From Enterobacteriaceae endosymbiont of Donacia thalassina (GTDB lineage: Bacteria > Pseudomonadota > Gammaproteobacteria > Enterobacterales > Enterobacteriaceae): a stretch of 64,000 nucleotides of DNA. This document shows, piece by piece, positions 1-9,025 of the stretch. The notes beneath the pieces are model-generated. The model did no database searches. It was not told where the DNA came from and saw nothing but the letters and a program-made list of their open reading frames with translations. Position numbers and translations under genes: made by a program. Positions within the stretch are counted from its first letter, which is position 1, and each line of letters opens with the position of its first letter. The stretch is taken from the NCBI RefSeq assembly GCF_012568245.1, contig NZ_CP046188.1, forward strand, positions 398,342-462,341. Reading direction: 5' to 3'.

Positions 1-432
1 TCAGGTACTGGTATAATAAATTCTTTTTTTAGTCACTATGATGTTAATAAATATAATATAATTGGAGAACGTAATAATGGTGTTTTAATTTCTAATAAAG
101 AAGGATATGCTGTTGCTTTTTCTTTATATAATTTACAATTTAGAGGTAAATTATTAATTAATCCAGGAGAAAAAATATATGAAGGTCAAATAATAGGAAT
201 ACATAATAAATCTAATGATCTTGTTGTAAATTGTTTAACTAATAAAAAACTATCTAATATGAGAGCATCAGGAAATGATAATCCTATTAATTTAATTCCT
301 ATTAAAAAAATATTTTTAGAAGAAGCAATAAATTTTATTAATAATGATGAATTAGTAGAAATTACACCAAAATCAATTCGTATTCGGAAAAAATATTTAA
401 CAAAATCCCAGCGTAAATTAAAAAAAACATAA
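1..432 (+). CDS. typA: TypA/BipA ribosome-associated GTPase, 3' part only
   Basis: The last 143 codons of typA (bipA) enter from the left edge and stop with TAA at 430-432; the GTPase domain lies outside the window. The visible part is the C-terminal domain. It carries the family-typical stretches SGTGIINSFFSHYD near its start, YEGQIIGIHNKSNDL, CLTNKKLSNMRASG, and ITPKSIRIRKKYL near the end. TypA is a translational GTPase related to EF-G and LepA that binds the 70S ribosome and supports ribosome assembly and stress growth. Its stop lies 18 nt from the tmRNA 3' end on the opposite strand, so the two are tightly convergent. Confidence 0.97.
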   Translation, partial: SGTGIINSFFSHYDVNKYNIIGERNNGVLISNKEGYAVAFSLYNLQFRGKLLINPGEKIYEGQIIGIHNKSNDLVVNCLTNKKLSNMRASGNDNPINLIPIKKIFLEEAINFINNDELVEITPKSIRIRKKYLTKSQRKLKKT

Positions 433-450
433 TAACTTAATAATAATTAT

Positions 451-814
451 TGGAGCTGGGGGGATTCGAACCCCCGTCCAAAATTACTACACTTTCGGCA
501 CTACATGTTTAGTTTTATCTTATGAAAAATTATTAATATAAACTGATAAAACAAAGTTTTATATATTAAATAGTCTATTAACTTCTTTTAATATATAATT
601 TTTAGACTAATTATATACGATCTCTTTTATTTATGACCTATTTACTCTTATCAAAGAGAAAAATAATAAGTAAACAGGGCTTCTGCAGTTTTTTATGCTG
701 CTAAAGCATAGTTTTGATTATTTGCAACTATTTTTTACGGTTTTTTTACAAGGCCTACCGTACCTTGACATGCTCCTTAAGTTTGATAATTTTGTCAAAT
801 CCATGATCAGCCCC
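451..814 (-). ncRNA. ssrA: tmRNA (transfer-messenger RNA, ssrA)
   Basis: On the minus strand the RNA begins GGGGCTGATC (814 downwards) and ends CAGCTCC plus an A discriminator at 451. These form the 7-bp alanyl acceptor stem with a G-U pair. The T-arm is GGGGGTTCGAATCCCCC, and the D-loop-like GGATTTGAC follows the 5' stem. At 364 nt it matches the usual length. CCA is not encoded after the discriminator (ATA follows), so tRNA nucleotidyltransferase must add it. It rescues stalled ribosomes together with SmpB, whose stop codon lies only 7 nt upstream, which suggests co-transcription and processing. Confidence 0.97.
693..725 (-). other. tmRNA proteolysis-tag reading frame
   Basis: Within tmRNA, the resume codon GCA starts the frame GCA AAT AAT CAA AAC TAT GCT TTA GCA GCA TAA. 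It encodes ANNQNYALAA, plus the alanine carried by the charged tmRNA. The E. coli tag is (A)ANDENYALAA, so the C-terminal ALAA degron read by ClpXP/ClpAP is intact. The SspB-contact region is changed from NDEN to NNQN and has lost both acidic residues. Confidence 0.93.
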
Positions 815-821
815 ATAAATT

Positions 822-1279
822 TTAAATATTTTTTTTTAAAAAACTTAATTTTTTAATATTCCATTCTTTTTTTTTTAAAATATTTCTTTTATCATATTTT
901 TTTTTCCCTTTAACAATAGCAATTGTTAATTTACACCAAGATTTTTTCCAAAAAAGACCAATAACAACAACTGTGAAATTTTTTAAATTTATATAATTTT
1001 TTAATAATTCTATTTCTTTTTTTGTTAACAATAATTGTTTTTTTCTATTATTTTCATATTTTATATGACTACAAGTTGTTTTTATAGGACTAATATTTAA
1101 ATTATATACATATATTTTATTATATGCAAAACTTATATAACTATTAATAATAGTTACTTTATTAGATCTTAAAGATTTTACTTCCCACCCTTTTAAAATA
1201 AGACCTGCATTTATTTTTTCTTTAATAAAAAAATTATAATAAATTTTTTTATTAAAAATAAAATATTTTTTTTTTCCAT
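822..1279 (-). CDS. smpB: SmpB, tmRNA-binding protein; frame broken at a poly(A) run next to the start codon
   Basis: The reading frame ending at 822 matches SmpB from near the N-terminus to the end: YFIFNKKIYYNFFIKEKINAGL, then the hallmark GWEVKSLR, then NSYISF, LFWKKSWCKL and GKKKYDKR. No ATG, GTG or TTG opens this frame until codon ~83. The natural ATG (1277-1279) is followed by G and ten A (1266-1275) and is out of frame; eleven A would give MEKKKYFIF and a protein of about 152 residues, close to the family's 160. Either RNA polymerase slippage on the A run restores the frame in some transcripts, as described for Buchnera and Blochmannia, or the gene is decaying, or the run was miscalled. 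The intact downstream frame favours function. Confidence 0.88.
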
Positions 1280-1526
1280 TATAAAATAATTTTAATGTTA
1301 AATATTATTAACTATAATAGATATATGTATAAATATCAATATATTATATAATAATATTTTTATCAAAATAATTTTATAAATTTTAAATTTATATTTTATT
1401 AATTTATCATGTTTTATAATTATTTGATAAATTGTAAATATTTATTTTTATAAAAAATAATATATATTATTATTAATAATAAGTATTATGTAAAAATTTT
1501 TATAAAATTTATATAAGGATAAATAT
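1280..1526. other. AT-rich spacer between smpB and grpE
   Basis: These 247 bases separate two divergent genes and must hold promoters for both. The DNA is nearly pure A and T, and TATAAT-like strings occur too often by chance to pick a promoter. No sigma-32-type -35 sequence (CTTGAA) is visible upstream of grpE. No RNA gene or ORF is recognisable. Confidence 0.5.
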
Positions 1527-2195
1527 ATGAAAAAAGATCAATCATTAAATACTAATATAGTAAAAAATAATATAAAAGAAAAAGATGATGACAAATTAAA
1601 TAATGTAAATATAAATAATAATAATATAGAAAATAAAAAAATTATAAATGAATGTAAAAAAAAATATACTATTGAATATTTTAAAGAAAAAAATGATATT
1701 TATAAACTTAAAATTATTGAACTTAAAAATAAATTAAAAAAATATAAAAATAATATATGGGATTTAAAATTACGTTCACAAGCTGAAATTGAAAATATTA
1801 GAAGTAGATCTATTCTAGATATAGAAAAAGCTTATAAATTTTCATTAGAAAAATTTATTCATGAATTATTACCTGTAATTGATAATTTAGAAAGAGCTAT
1901 TAATTTAAAAATAAAAGAAAAAAATAATATTAATTTATCCATAATAGAAGGTATTAAATTAACTTTCAAATCTTTATTAGTATTAATTAAAAAATTTGGT
2001 ATTAGTATTATAAATGAAATTAATGTACCTTTTGATCCTTCTAAGCATCAAGCAATGTCTATTATAGAATCAAATACAATAAAAGATAATTATATTATAG
2101 AAATTTTACAAAAGGGATATTTTCTTCATAAAAGATTATTAAGACCAGCTATGGTTATAGTTTCAAAAAATAAACTTATTCAGAATAATAATTAA
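1527..2195 (+). CDS. grpE: GrpE, nucleotide exchange factor for DnaK
   Basis: 222 residues against about 197 in E. coli. The first ~65 residues are a low-complexity Asn/Lys/Asp-rich head. A long helical region follows, then the conserved core LRSQAEIENIRSR (about 88-100), ELLPVIDNLERAI, and the C-terminal beta domain with VPFDPSKHQAM and GYFLHKRLLRPAMVIVSK. GrpE drives ADP release from DnaK in the cytoplasm. A purine-rich ribosome site (AAGGAT) precedes the ATG. A 14-bp hairpin lies just downstream. Its neighbourhood with smpB and ssrA matches the E. coli order after loss of nadK, recN, bamE and ratA. Confidence 0.97.
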   Translation: MKKDQSLNTNIVKNNIKEKDDDKLNNVNINNNNIENKKIINECKKKYTIEYFKEKNDIYKLKIIELKNKLKKYKNNIWDLKLRSQAEIENIRSRSILDIEKAYKFSLEKFIHELLPVIDNLERAINLKIKEKNNINLSIIEGIKLTFKSLLVLIKKFGISIINEINVPFDPSKHQAMSIIESNTIKDNYIIEILQKGYFLHKRLLRPAMVIVSKNKLIQNNN

Positions 2196-2207
2196 TATTT
2201 ATTTTTT

Positions 2208-2251
2208 AATAATATGTTCATATACTATTAATAGTTAATGAACATATTATT
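2208..2251 (+). terminator. Hairpin terminator after grpE
   Basis: A perfect 14-bp inverted repeat (AATAATATGTTCAT at 2208-2221, complement at 2238-2251) with a 16-nt loop begins 12 nt after the grpE stop. T-rich DNA follows. It is clearly more ordered than the surrounding AT-rich spacer. Confidence 0.75.
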
Positions 2252-2293
2252 TTTATAAAAAAAAATTTTAAAAATAAAAAAAGGTATTAGTCA

Positions 2294-2518
2294 ATGACAA
2301 AAAGATGTCAAATAACAGGGAAAAAAACTATAAAAGGTAATAATCGTTCTCATGCAATGAATGCAACTAAAAGAAAATTTTTACCTAATATTCATTATCA
2401 TAAATTTTGGTTAGAAAAAGAAAAAAGATTTATAAATATAAGAATATCTACAAAAGGAATGAGATTAATAAATAAAAAGGGAATAGAAAATGTTTTTTTA
2501 TATAAAAAAAATAGGTAA
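2294..2518 (+). CDS. rpmB: 50S ribosomal protein L28
   Basis: 74 residues against 78 in E. coli; only the last few residues are missing. Family signatures [31 protein letters not shown] and [11 protein letters not shown] are all present. It is the first gene of the rpmB-rpmG pair, which overlaps no other gene and ends at a strong bidirectional hairpin. L28 sits near the E-site side of the large subunit. Confidence 0.98.
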   Translation: MTKRCQITGKKTIKGNNRSHAMNATKRKFLPNIHYHKFWLEKEKRFINIRISTKGMRLINKKGIENVFLYKKNR

Positions 2519-2522
2519 TTTT

Positions 2523-2687
2523 ATGGCAAAAAAAAATCGTATTATAATTAAATTAATTTCATCAGCTAAAACTGGACATTTTTATACTATTACTAAAAAT
2601 AAAAAAAATATAAAAAAATTAGAAATCAAAAAATTTGACCCTTATATTAGAAAACATGTTTTATATAAAGAAAAAAAAATTAGATAA
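2523..2687 (+). CDS. rpmG: 50S ribosomal protein L33
   Basis: 54 residues starting [21 protein letters not shown] chose the ATG at 2523, four bases after the rpmB stop, because it begins exactly at the family N-terminus (MAKxxR). An upstream in-frame ATG at 2490 would add 11 residues inside rpmB and is unlikely. An AGGT ribosome site (2513-2516) overlaps the rpmB stop, so translation is probably coupled. The C-terminus [18 protein letters not shown] is as in E. coli. It lacks zinc-ribbon cysteines, like the E. coli form. Confidence 0.97.
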   Translation: MAKKNRIIIKLISSAKTGHFYTITKNKKNIKKLEIKKFDPYIRKHVLYKEKKIR

Positions 2688-2721
2688 AATAAAATTTTAT
2701 TATATTAATAATTATTAACAT

Positions 2722-2767
2722 ATTAATCAATAATGGTTAATTATATAAAATAACATTATTGATTAAT
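2722..2767. terminator. Bidirectional hairpin terminator between rpmG and rpmE
   Basis: A perfect 14-bp stem (ATTAATCAATAATG at 2722-2735, complement at 2754-2767) with an 18-nt loop lies between two convergent genes. The plus-strand side runs straight into a T tract. It probably stops rpmBG transcripts and may also serve rpmE from the other side. Confidence 0.8.
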
Positions 2768-2783
2768 TTTTTTCTAAAAATTT

Positions 2784-3005
2784 TTATTCGAATATTTTAG
2801 AGTTTTTGAATCTTTTTTTAAAATTTTCAACACGTCCTCTAGTATCTGTTATTTTTTGTTTTCCTGTATAAAAAGGATGACATATATTACAAACATCTAG
2901 ATTTAATTCTTTATTATTTTTCAAAGTTGATCTAGTATGAATAACATTACCACAAGAACATTTCATAGTAATTTTATTATATTGAGGATGAATATTTTTT
3001 TTCAT
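2784..3005 (-). CDS. rpmE: 50S ribosomal protein L31, zinc-binding type
   Basis: 73 residues with the four zinc-ligand cysteines (C16, C18, C37, C40) of the C+ form of L31. Hallmarks are [32 protein letters not shown] and [10 protein letters not shown]. It is divergent from priA with about 105 bp between, the same arrangement as in E. coli. Confidence 0.98.
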   Translation of the reverse strand: MKKNIHPQYNKITMKCSCGNVIHTRSTLKNNKELNLDVCNICHPFYTGKQKITDTRGRVENFKKRFKNSKIFE

Positions 3006-3110
3006 AAATTACCAATAATATTTTTAAAAAAATTATTTTTATATATTATAAATATATTTTTTTTATTTCCAAAATATTTTTATCAAAAAATAATGAAAAA
3101 ATTTTAAATT

Positions 3111-5198
3111 ATGAAAATCATTAAAGTAGTATTTAATAATTCTATTATTTGCAATAAATTTGATTATTTATTATCTAAAAATAGATCTATTTATATTGGA
3201 TGTAGAGTAATAGTACCTATAAAAACTAAAAATTATATAGGTATAGTATTAGAAATACATAATTTTTCTAAAATACCTATAAAAAAATTAAAATTTTTAT
3301 ATAAAATTTTAGATAAAAAACCTATTTTTGATCCGTTAATTTTTGATTTTGCACATAAAATTTCTACATATTATAAATATCCTATTGGATTTATTTTATT
3401 TCAAATATTACCAATATTTTTTAGAAAAAAAAATAAATATACAAAAAGTTTAAAAAATAAATTAAATTTAAATAATACAAAAATATTAAATAATAATATT
3501 AAAATTATAAAATCATATAATTTTAAAAAAATTGAAGATGTAAATATTGAAAATAAAAAAAATTTTTTATTAAATACAAATATATTAAATATAATGTATA
3601 AAACACAGAATCATAAAATATCCAATTTTTTTCAAGAAGAATATTTACAAAAAAAATTTTCTGTTTGGATAACACAAGATAATATTATTTTTCTTGAAAA
3701 AATAAATATTTATTTAAAAATTATAAAAAAAATTATATCTGAAAAAAAACAAGTTTTAATAATAGTTCCGCAAACCTATTATTTTTTTTATTTATATCAA
3801 TTTTTAATATCTAATTTAAAAATTTTAGTTTGTTTATTATATTCAAATTTTAAAAATCAAAAAACATTATCAATTTGGGATAATATAAAAAATGGAAAAA
3901 TAAAAATTATCATTGGAACAAAATTTACTATTTTTACACAATATTTAAAATTAGGATTAATTATTTTAATTGAAGAACATAATTTTATATATAAAAAAAC
4001 AAATATTTATAAATATAATGTAAGAGATATTGCTATTTTAAGAGCAAAAATAGAAAATATTCCAATTTTATTAAGTTCAAAAACACCAAGTTTGGAAACA
4101 TTACATAATATTAATATAAAAAAATTTAAATTTTTATTTGAAAATAATGAACAAATATTATATAAAAATTTTTTTAAATTTATAATTTTAGATATGAATA
4201 AACAAATATCAAAATTACAAATTTTTTCTAATATTTTAATAAAAAAAATAAAAATATGTATTAAAAATAATGAACAAATCATTATTTATTATAAATATCA
4301 AGGATATTCAAATCTTATTTTATGTTTTTTTTGTAAAAAACCTTTAAAATGTAAAGATTGTAATAAAAATTATGTCTTTTATAAAAAATTATGGAAATTA
4401 TATTGTATATATTGTAAAAAAAGCATTATTATGTTAAATTTTTGTCCTTTATGTAAAAATAATTTTTTTATACCAATAGGTATTGGTACAGAACAATTAA
4501 TTGAATTTTTAAAGAAATTATTTTCAAATATCTTAATTTTAAATATTAATAATAAAAATTTTTTAGAAAAATTTCTATTAATTAAAAATAATAAACCATC
4601 TATTATAATTTCTTCACATATTTTACATAAAAAATATTTTTATTTTTCAAAAAACAATTTAATTATTATTCTAAATATAGATAATGTTTTTTTTTCTAAA
4701 AATTTTAGAGCAACAGAATATTTTTCTCAATATATTTTTAGTATATTAAATAATCATTTAGATATAAAAAAAAAGACAGTTATTATTCAAACATATTTTC
4801 CTAAAAATGAAATTATTATAAAAATATTCAAAAAATATAATACATATTATGATATTTCAAATTTTATTCTAAAAGAAAGAAAAATAATGTTATTACCTCC
4901 GTTTACTAAACATATTATTCTAATTTTAGAATCTTATAATAAAAAAATTTTATTAAACTTTTTAAATATTTTAAAAAAAAAAATAATATCTAAATACATA
5001 AATGAAAAAAATTTTTTTATAATTGGTCCTTTATCGTTAATACAAAATAAAAGAAAAGGATTATTTAGAAAACAAATTATTTTACAACATATTTTTAAAA
5101 AAAAATTACAATTTATTATAAAATATATTATTTCTATAATAGAAAAAATTGTTAATTTTAATAAAATTAAATTAATAATTAATGTTGATCCAATTTAA
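3111..5198 (+). CDS. priA: PriA primosome protein with all ATPase/helicase motifs eroded
   Basis: 695 residues (E. coli 732), collinear with PriA throughout: N-terminal 3'-end-binding domain (about 1-105), helicase lobe 1 (about 180-345), a cysteine-rich zinc region (C405, C408, C414, C417, C432, C435, C445, C448), GIGTEQLIEFL (457-467), and a C-terminal domain ending INVDPI. The expected Walker A (GVTGSGKT) is replaced by roughly DNIIFLEK at 190-197, DEEH by IEEH (287-290), GSATP by SSKTP, and the GRAGR motif is gone near 545-555. The reading frame is open. In E. coli, PriA without ATPase still assembles primosomes, so this may be a restart factor without helicase activity. The rpmE-priA neighbourhood confirms orthology. 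Confidence 0.93.
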   Translation: MKIIKVVFNNSIICNKFDYLLSKNRSIYIGCRVIVPIKTKNYIGIVLEIHNFSKIPIKKLKFLYKILDKKPIFDPLIFDFAHKISTYYKYPIGFILFQILPIFFRKKNKYTKSLKNKLNLNNTKILNNNIKIIKSYNFKKIEDVNIENKKNFLLNTNILNIMYKTQNHKISNFFQEEYLQKKFSVWITQDNIIFLEKINIYLKIIKKIISEKKQVLIIVPQTYYFFYLYQFLISNLKILVCLLYSNFKNQKTLSIWDNIKNGKIKIIIGTKFTIFTQYLKLGLIILIEEHNFIYKKTNIYKYNVRDIAILRAKIENIPILLSSKTPSLETLHNINIKKFKFLFENNEQILYKNFFKFIILDMNKQISKLQIFSNILIKKIKICIKNNEQIIIYYKYQGYSNLILCFFCKKPLKCKDCNKNYVFYKKLWKLYCIYCKKSIIMLNFCPLCKNNFFIPIGIGTEQLIEFLKKLFSNILILNINNKNFLEKFLLIKNNKPSIIISSHILHKKYFYFSKNNLIIILNIDNVFFSKNFRATEYFSQYIFSILNNHLDIKKKTVIIQTYFPKNEIIIKIFKKYNTYYDISNFILKERKIMLLPPFTKHIILILESYNKKILLNFLNILKKKIISKYINEKNFFIIGPLSLIQNKRKGLFRKQIILQHIFKKKLQFIIKYIISIIEKIVNFNKIKLIINVDPI

Positions 5199-5255
5199 TT
5201 TTAAATTAGGAAATAAAATAATTTAATATTTTATCCTTAAAAAGGTAGATATTTT

Positions 5256-7142
5256 ATGTATAATTTTAATAAATTTGATGTAATAGTTATAGGTGGAGGA
5301 CATGCTGGTACAGAAGCTGCTATAGCTAGTGCTAAAATGAAAAAAAAAACTCTTTTAATTACAAATAATATAGATACAATAGGACAAATGTCTTGTAACC
5401 CTGCAATAGGTGGTATTGGAAAAAGTCATTTAGTAAAAGAAATAGATGCATTAAATGGAATAATGGCTACTGCTATTGATTATTCTGGAATTAATTTTAA
5501 AATACTTAATAGTAGTAAAGGTCCTGCTGTACAGTCAACAAGAGCACAAGCAGATAGAGAAATGTATAAAGCCCAGATAAAATTACTTTTAAATAAAGAA
5601 AAAAATTTGTTTATTTTTCAACAAGAAGTAAAAAAAATTATAATTAAAAATTATAAAATAAAAGGTATTATTACTAAAAATAATGATATTATAAATACAA
5701 AAATTGTAATTTTAACTACTGGTACTTTTTTAAATGGGAAAATTTATATTGGATTAAATAATAAATTTTATGGAGGAAGAATTAATGATCTTTCATCTAT
5801 AGATTTAGCTAATTTTTTAAATGAATTACCTTTAAAAAAAGGAAGATTAAAAACAGGTACTCCTCCACGTATTGATATAAGAAGTATTAATTTTTCTAAA
5901 TTAGAAATACAAAATAGTGATAATCCTTTACCCTATTTTTCTTTTATTGGTAATTCTCAACAACATCCTAAACAATTACCTTGTTATATTACATATACTA
6001 ATAAAAATACACACAAAATTATAACAGATAATATTATTAAAAGTCCAATATATAGTGGTTTAATAAAAAGTAAAGGTCCTAGATATTGTCCATCTATTGA
6101 AGATAAAGTAATTAGATTTCCTCATAAAGATAAACATCAAATATTTTTAGAACCAGAAGGATTATCCAGTTATGAAATTTATCCTAATGGAATTTCTACT
6201 AGTTTACCATTTGAAATACAATGTTCAATTATAAAATCTATTAAAGGTTTAGAAAATGCATATATTACAAGACCAGGATATGCAGTAGAATATGATTTTT
6301 ATGATCCTAAAGGATTAAAACCTACAATGGAAAGTAAATTTATAAAAGGATTATTTTTTGCAGGACAAATTAATGGTACTACTGGATATGAAGAAGCTGC
6401 ATCACAAGGATTAATAGCTGGATTAAATGCATCTCTTTTAATTGATAACAAAAAAAATTGGTATCCATTAAGGAATCAAGCGTATATTGGAGTATTAATA
6501 GATGATTTATGTACCTTAGGTACAAAAGAACCATATCGTATGTTTACTTCTAGAGCAGAATATAGATTATTTTTAAGAGAAAATAATGCAGATATAAGAT
6601 TAACAGAAATAGGATATAAACTTGGATTAGTTGATAATTTACGTTGGAAAAAATTTAATAAAAAATTAGATAATATTGAAAAAGAGTATCAAAAAATTAA
6701 AGAATTTTATATTAATTTAAATGATAAAAAAAATATAAAAAAAATAAATTTATTACTAAAAGATCCTATCAAAAAAAATATAAATGGCATAAATTTATTA
6801 AAACGTTCTGAAATTAGTTATTTAGATTTAATAAAATTAAATATATTTAATTTTGAAATAAAAAACATAGAAATTTTAAAATATATTGAAACAGAATTAA
6901 AATATCAAGGATATATAAAAAGACAAGAAGAATTTATAAAAAAATTTAAAAAAAATGAAAAAATATTAATACCAATAAATACTAAATATTTTAATATTAA
7001 AAGTTTATCACATGAAGCAATAGATAAATTTAATTTATGTAAACCTTTTACTCTTGGACAAGCGTCTAGAATACCTGGTATAACACCAGCAGATATTTCA
7101 ATACTTTTGATTTATTTATTAAAAAATAAAAATAATATATGA
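5256..7142 (+). CDS. mnmG: MnmG (GidA), tRNA U34 carboxymethylaminomethyl-modification subunit
   Basis: 628 residues, one fewer than E. coli. It has the FAD-binding GGGHAG at 13-18, [10 protein letters not shown], the [13 protein letters not shown] segment, [39 protein letters not shown], and the C-terminal helical domain ending [14 protein letters not shown]. MnmG acts with MnmE, also in this window (43-44.5 kb), to place the cmnm5 group on wobble uridine. An AAGGTAG ribosome site precedes the ATG. The stop is TGA. The gene that usually follows, rsmG, and the atp operon are not here; 1.6 kb of AT-rich DNA follows instead. Confidence 0.99.
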   Translation: MYNFNKFDVIVIGGGHAGTEAAIASAKMKKKTLLITNNIDTIGQMSCNPAIGGIGKSHLVKEIDALNGIMATAIDYSGINFKILNSSKGPAVQSTRAQADREMYKAQIKLLLNKEKNLFIFQQEVKKIIIKNYKIKGIITKNNDIINTKIVILTTGTFLNGKIYIGLNNKFYGGRINDLSSIDLANFLNELPLKKGRLKTGTPPRIDIRSINFSKLEIQNSDNPLPYFSFIGNSQQHPKQLPCYITYTNKNTHKIITDNIIKSPIYSGLIKSKGPRYCPSIEDKVIRFPHKDKHQIFLEPEGLSSYEIYPNGISTSLPFEIQCSIIKSIKGLENAYITRPGYAVEYDFYDPKGLKPTMESKFIKGLFFAGQINGTTGYEEAASQGLIAGLNASLLIDNKKNWYPLRNQAYIGVLIDDLCTLGTKEPYRMFTSRAEYRLFLRENNADIRLTEIGYKLGLVDNLRWKKFNKKLDNIEKEYQKIKEFYINLNDKKNIKKINLLLKDPIKKNINGINLLKRSEISYLDLIKLNIFNFEIKNIEILKYIETELKYQGYIKRQEEFIKKFKKNEKILIPINTKYFNIKSLSHEAIDKFNLCKPFTLGQASRIPGITPADISILLIYLLKNKNNI

Positions 7143-8725
7143 ATCTAATATATTTTTTATTATATATAATATTTTATACAAATAAAATTTAAAATTAAAT
7201 ATTTAAAATTTAATTATAAAAATATATTAATTTATGATTAATAAAAGAATTAAATTCATGGATATAGTTATTTTTACTAGTGATAATTGTAAATAAATAT
7301 ATTTATTTTTTTTTATAAAAATATTAAATATACTTTAGAAAATTTTTAATTTAAGATATTATTAAAGAATTAAAAATATGCATATAGTATATAGTTTTAG
7401 TAAAAAAATTGAAAAAGTTTTTAAATAATGAAATATATATTACATGGATATATTAATTAAAACAGTTGAAAAAAAGAAATATTATTCAAATAATTTTTAT
7501 TAAATTTTAATTAAAATAAAGATATTTTAATATTATATAAAAATGTACCTTTTATTTTAAAAAATAATTTTAAAATTATATAATAAAAAATTTAAAAATT
7601 ATATTTTTTTTATTTTAGTAAAATAGAAAATTTTAAAAAATATGGTTTAATTTTATGAAAAAAATTACATATAATAATATTTTATTAATTATATTTTATA
7701 TACTAATTATAGTAAAGTAATACTATTACTATAGAAATAATCTTTATGTAAAATGTTTATAATATTGAATAAATTTTTAATAATTAAAAAAATTATATAA
7801 ATTAAATTAGAAAAAATAATATATTTTAATAAAAATATATTATGTTTGATATTATATAAATAATATTTAAATATGATATAATAAAAATTATTTTAAATAT
7901 CTGTTTTTTAAGAATATATAGTTTATAATTTTACTAAAATAGTTATTATTAATAATAAAAAAAATTAATTAATATTTTTTCTATTTTATCTAGAATATCA
8001 AAATAAAAAGTTTTTCTAAAATGAAAATTATAGATATGAAAATCTTAATTTATTAATATATTTTAAATTAAATTAATATAATTCCTTAATTATTGGTTAA
8101 GTAATTAATAAATATTTCTTAAAATTAGTTATCATTATTAAAATATATAAATTTAATTCATATAACAAATAAAAAATTTTAATTAAAATTATACATGAAA
8201 AAATAATTGTTATTTTTTAAAAAAATATTTTTAAATATATTTAAATTATAATGTGTGAAATATTTTCTTATGAAAAAATAATTATAAAATATTAATTCAA
8301 TTATTAACAAACTTATTTTTTTATATAAAAATTATATTAGCATTTAAATATAGAAAAAATTTAATATTAATAATATTTTATTATCAATAACTTTATCATA
8401 TGTAATATAATACATTAGTTATGTTAGAATTATCTACAAAATTAATTTTTTATTAACTACATTAATGTATGTACTACTTTCTTTAGTAAGAAAAGAATTA
8501 TATTTATTCTTACTTAAATAGTTATTGAAATTAGTGTAATTTCTACAAAATTTTTTATAAATCAATTAATAATATTACTTATTTTATTTTTTAAAATAGG
8601 AAAATTTTATGATTTGATAAAAAATTTAAAAAGAATAATAAAATTTCTAAAAAAAAACTAAAGAAATAAAATACCTAATTTTAGGTAAAGATAATTTGTT
8701 TTATCCCTAGAAAGGGATATTAAAA
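7143..8725. other. 1.58-kb gene-free, extremely AT-rich region
   Basis: No frame longer than a few dozen codons and no RNA gene is recognisable on either strand, and G+C is visibly lower than in the genes. In E. coli, mnmG is followed by rsmG and the atp operon, so this is probably the eroded remains of rsmG or of that junction. Features seen: an 8-bp hairpin at 8485-8514 (AGTAAGAA with its complement), a palindrome ACATTAATGT at 8459-8468, and the string TTATCTACA near 8430, one mismatch from a DnaA box. Two hairpins at the right end are listed separately. A role as replication origin cannot be excluded but is unsupported. Confidence 0.6.
8672..8719 (+). promoter_or_regulatory. Two tandem hairpins in front of a small membrane ORF
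   Basis: Hairpin 1 is TACCTAA/TTAGGTA (8672-8678, 8681-8687). Hairpin 2 is TATCCCT/AGGGATA (8702-8708, 8713-8719) with an AGAA tetraloop. The right arm of hairpin 2 contains the AGGGA ribosome site seven bases before the ATG at 8726, so folding would hide it. They stand out in a region with hardly any G or C. They could be a translation control element, an mRNA processing or stability site, or a relic of a lost operon leader. Confidence 0.45.
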
Positions 8726-9025
8726 ATGAAAAAAAATATTGATATGCATATAAAAAAATATACAATTAGAAAATTAAAAAATGAGATATTATTTAGTTTA
8801 CCTGTTATTATCTTAGTATTTACAAATAATATATTAACAAAAATTAAATCAAATATAGATTTAGAAATATATTTTTATAATATATTATTATATATTATAA
8901 TTAATAAATTTTACTATATTTATAAAAAAATTAATATAATTAAAACATTTTACATTAATTATATAATTTTTCCTGTATTATATATAATACCGCTAAAATT
9001 TTTATCTTTATTTATACTGAAATAG
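8726..9025 (+). CDS. Small membrane protein of unknown function
   Basis: 99 residues that I do not recognise. A basic N-terminus (KKYTIRKLKN) is followed by three hydrophobic segments, at about 20-37, 47-66 and 74-98, so it is probably an inner membrane protein. An AGGGA ribosome site lies at a good distance. Its position after mnmG is where AtpI, a small membrane protein encoded ahead of the ATP synthase genes, sits in E. coli, and the size is similar (126 residues), but I see no convincing residue match. It may be a reduced atpI left after loss or relocation of the atp genes, an unrelated protein, or a chance ORF. Confidence 0.4.
   Translation: MKKNIDMHIKKYTIRKLKNEILFSLPVIILVFTNNILTKIKSNIDLEIYFYNILLYIIINKFYYIYKKINIIKTFYINYIIFPVLYIIPLKFLSLFILK

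Noticed and set aside
2490..2522. Upstream ATG extending rpmG by 11 residues
   Set aside because: The extension lies within rpmB and is not part of L33. The ATG at 2523 matches the family N-terminus and has its own ribosome site.
7230..7420. Two loosely similar segments (AAGAATTAAA followed by ATATAGTTAT/ATATAGTATA) as a duplicated element
   Set aside because: Similarity is short and mostly A/T, within what low complexity produces by chance.
8425..8445. TTATCTACA as a DnaA box marking the origin
   Set aside because: Single copy with one mismatch in AT-rich DNA, and dnaA itself is missing from its usual place. Not enough for an origin call.
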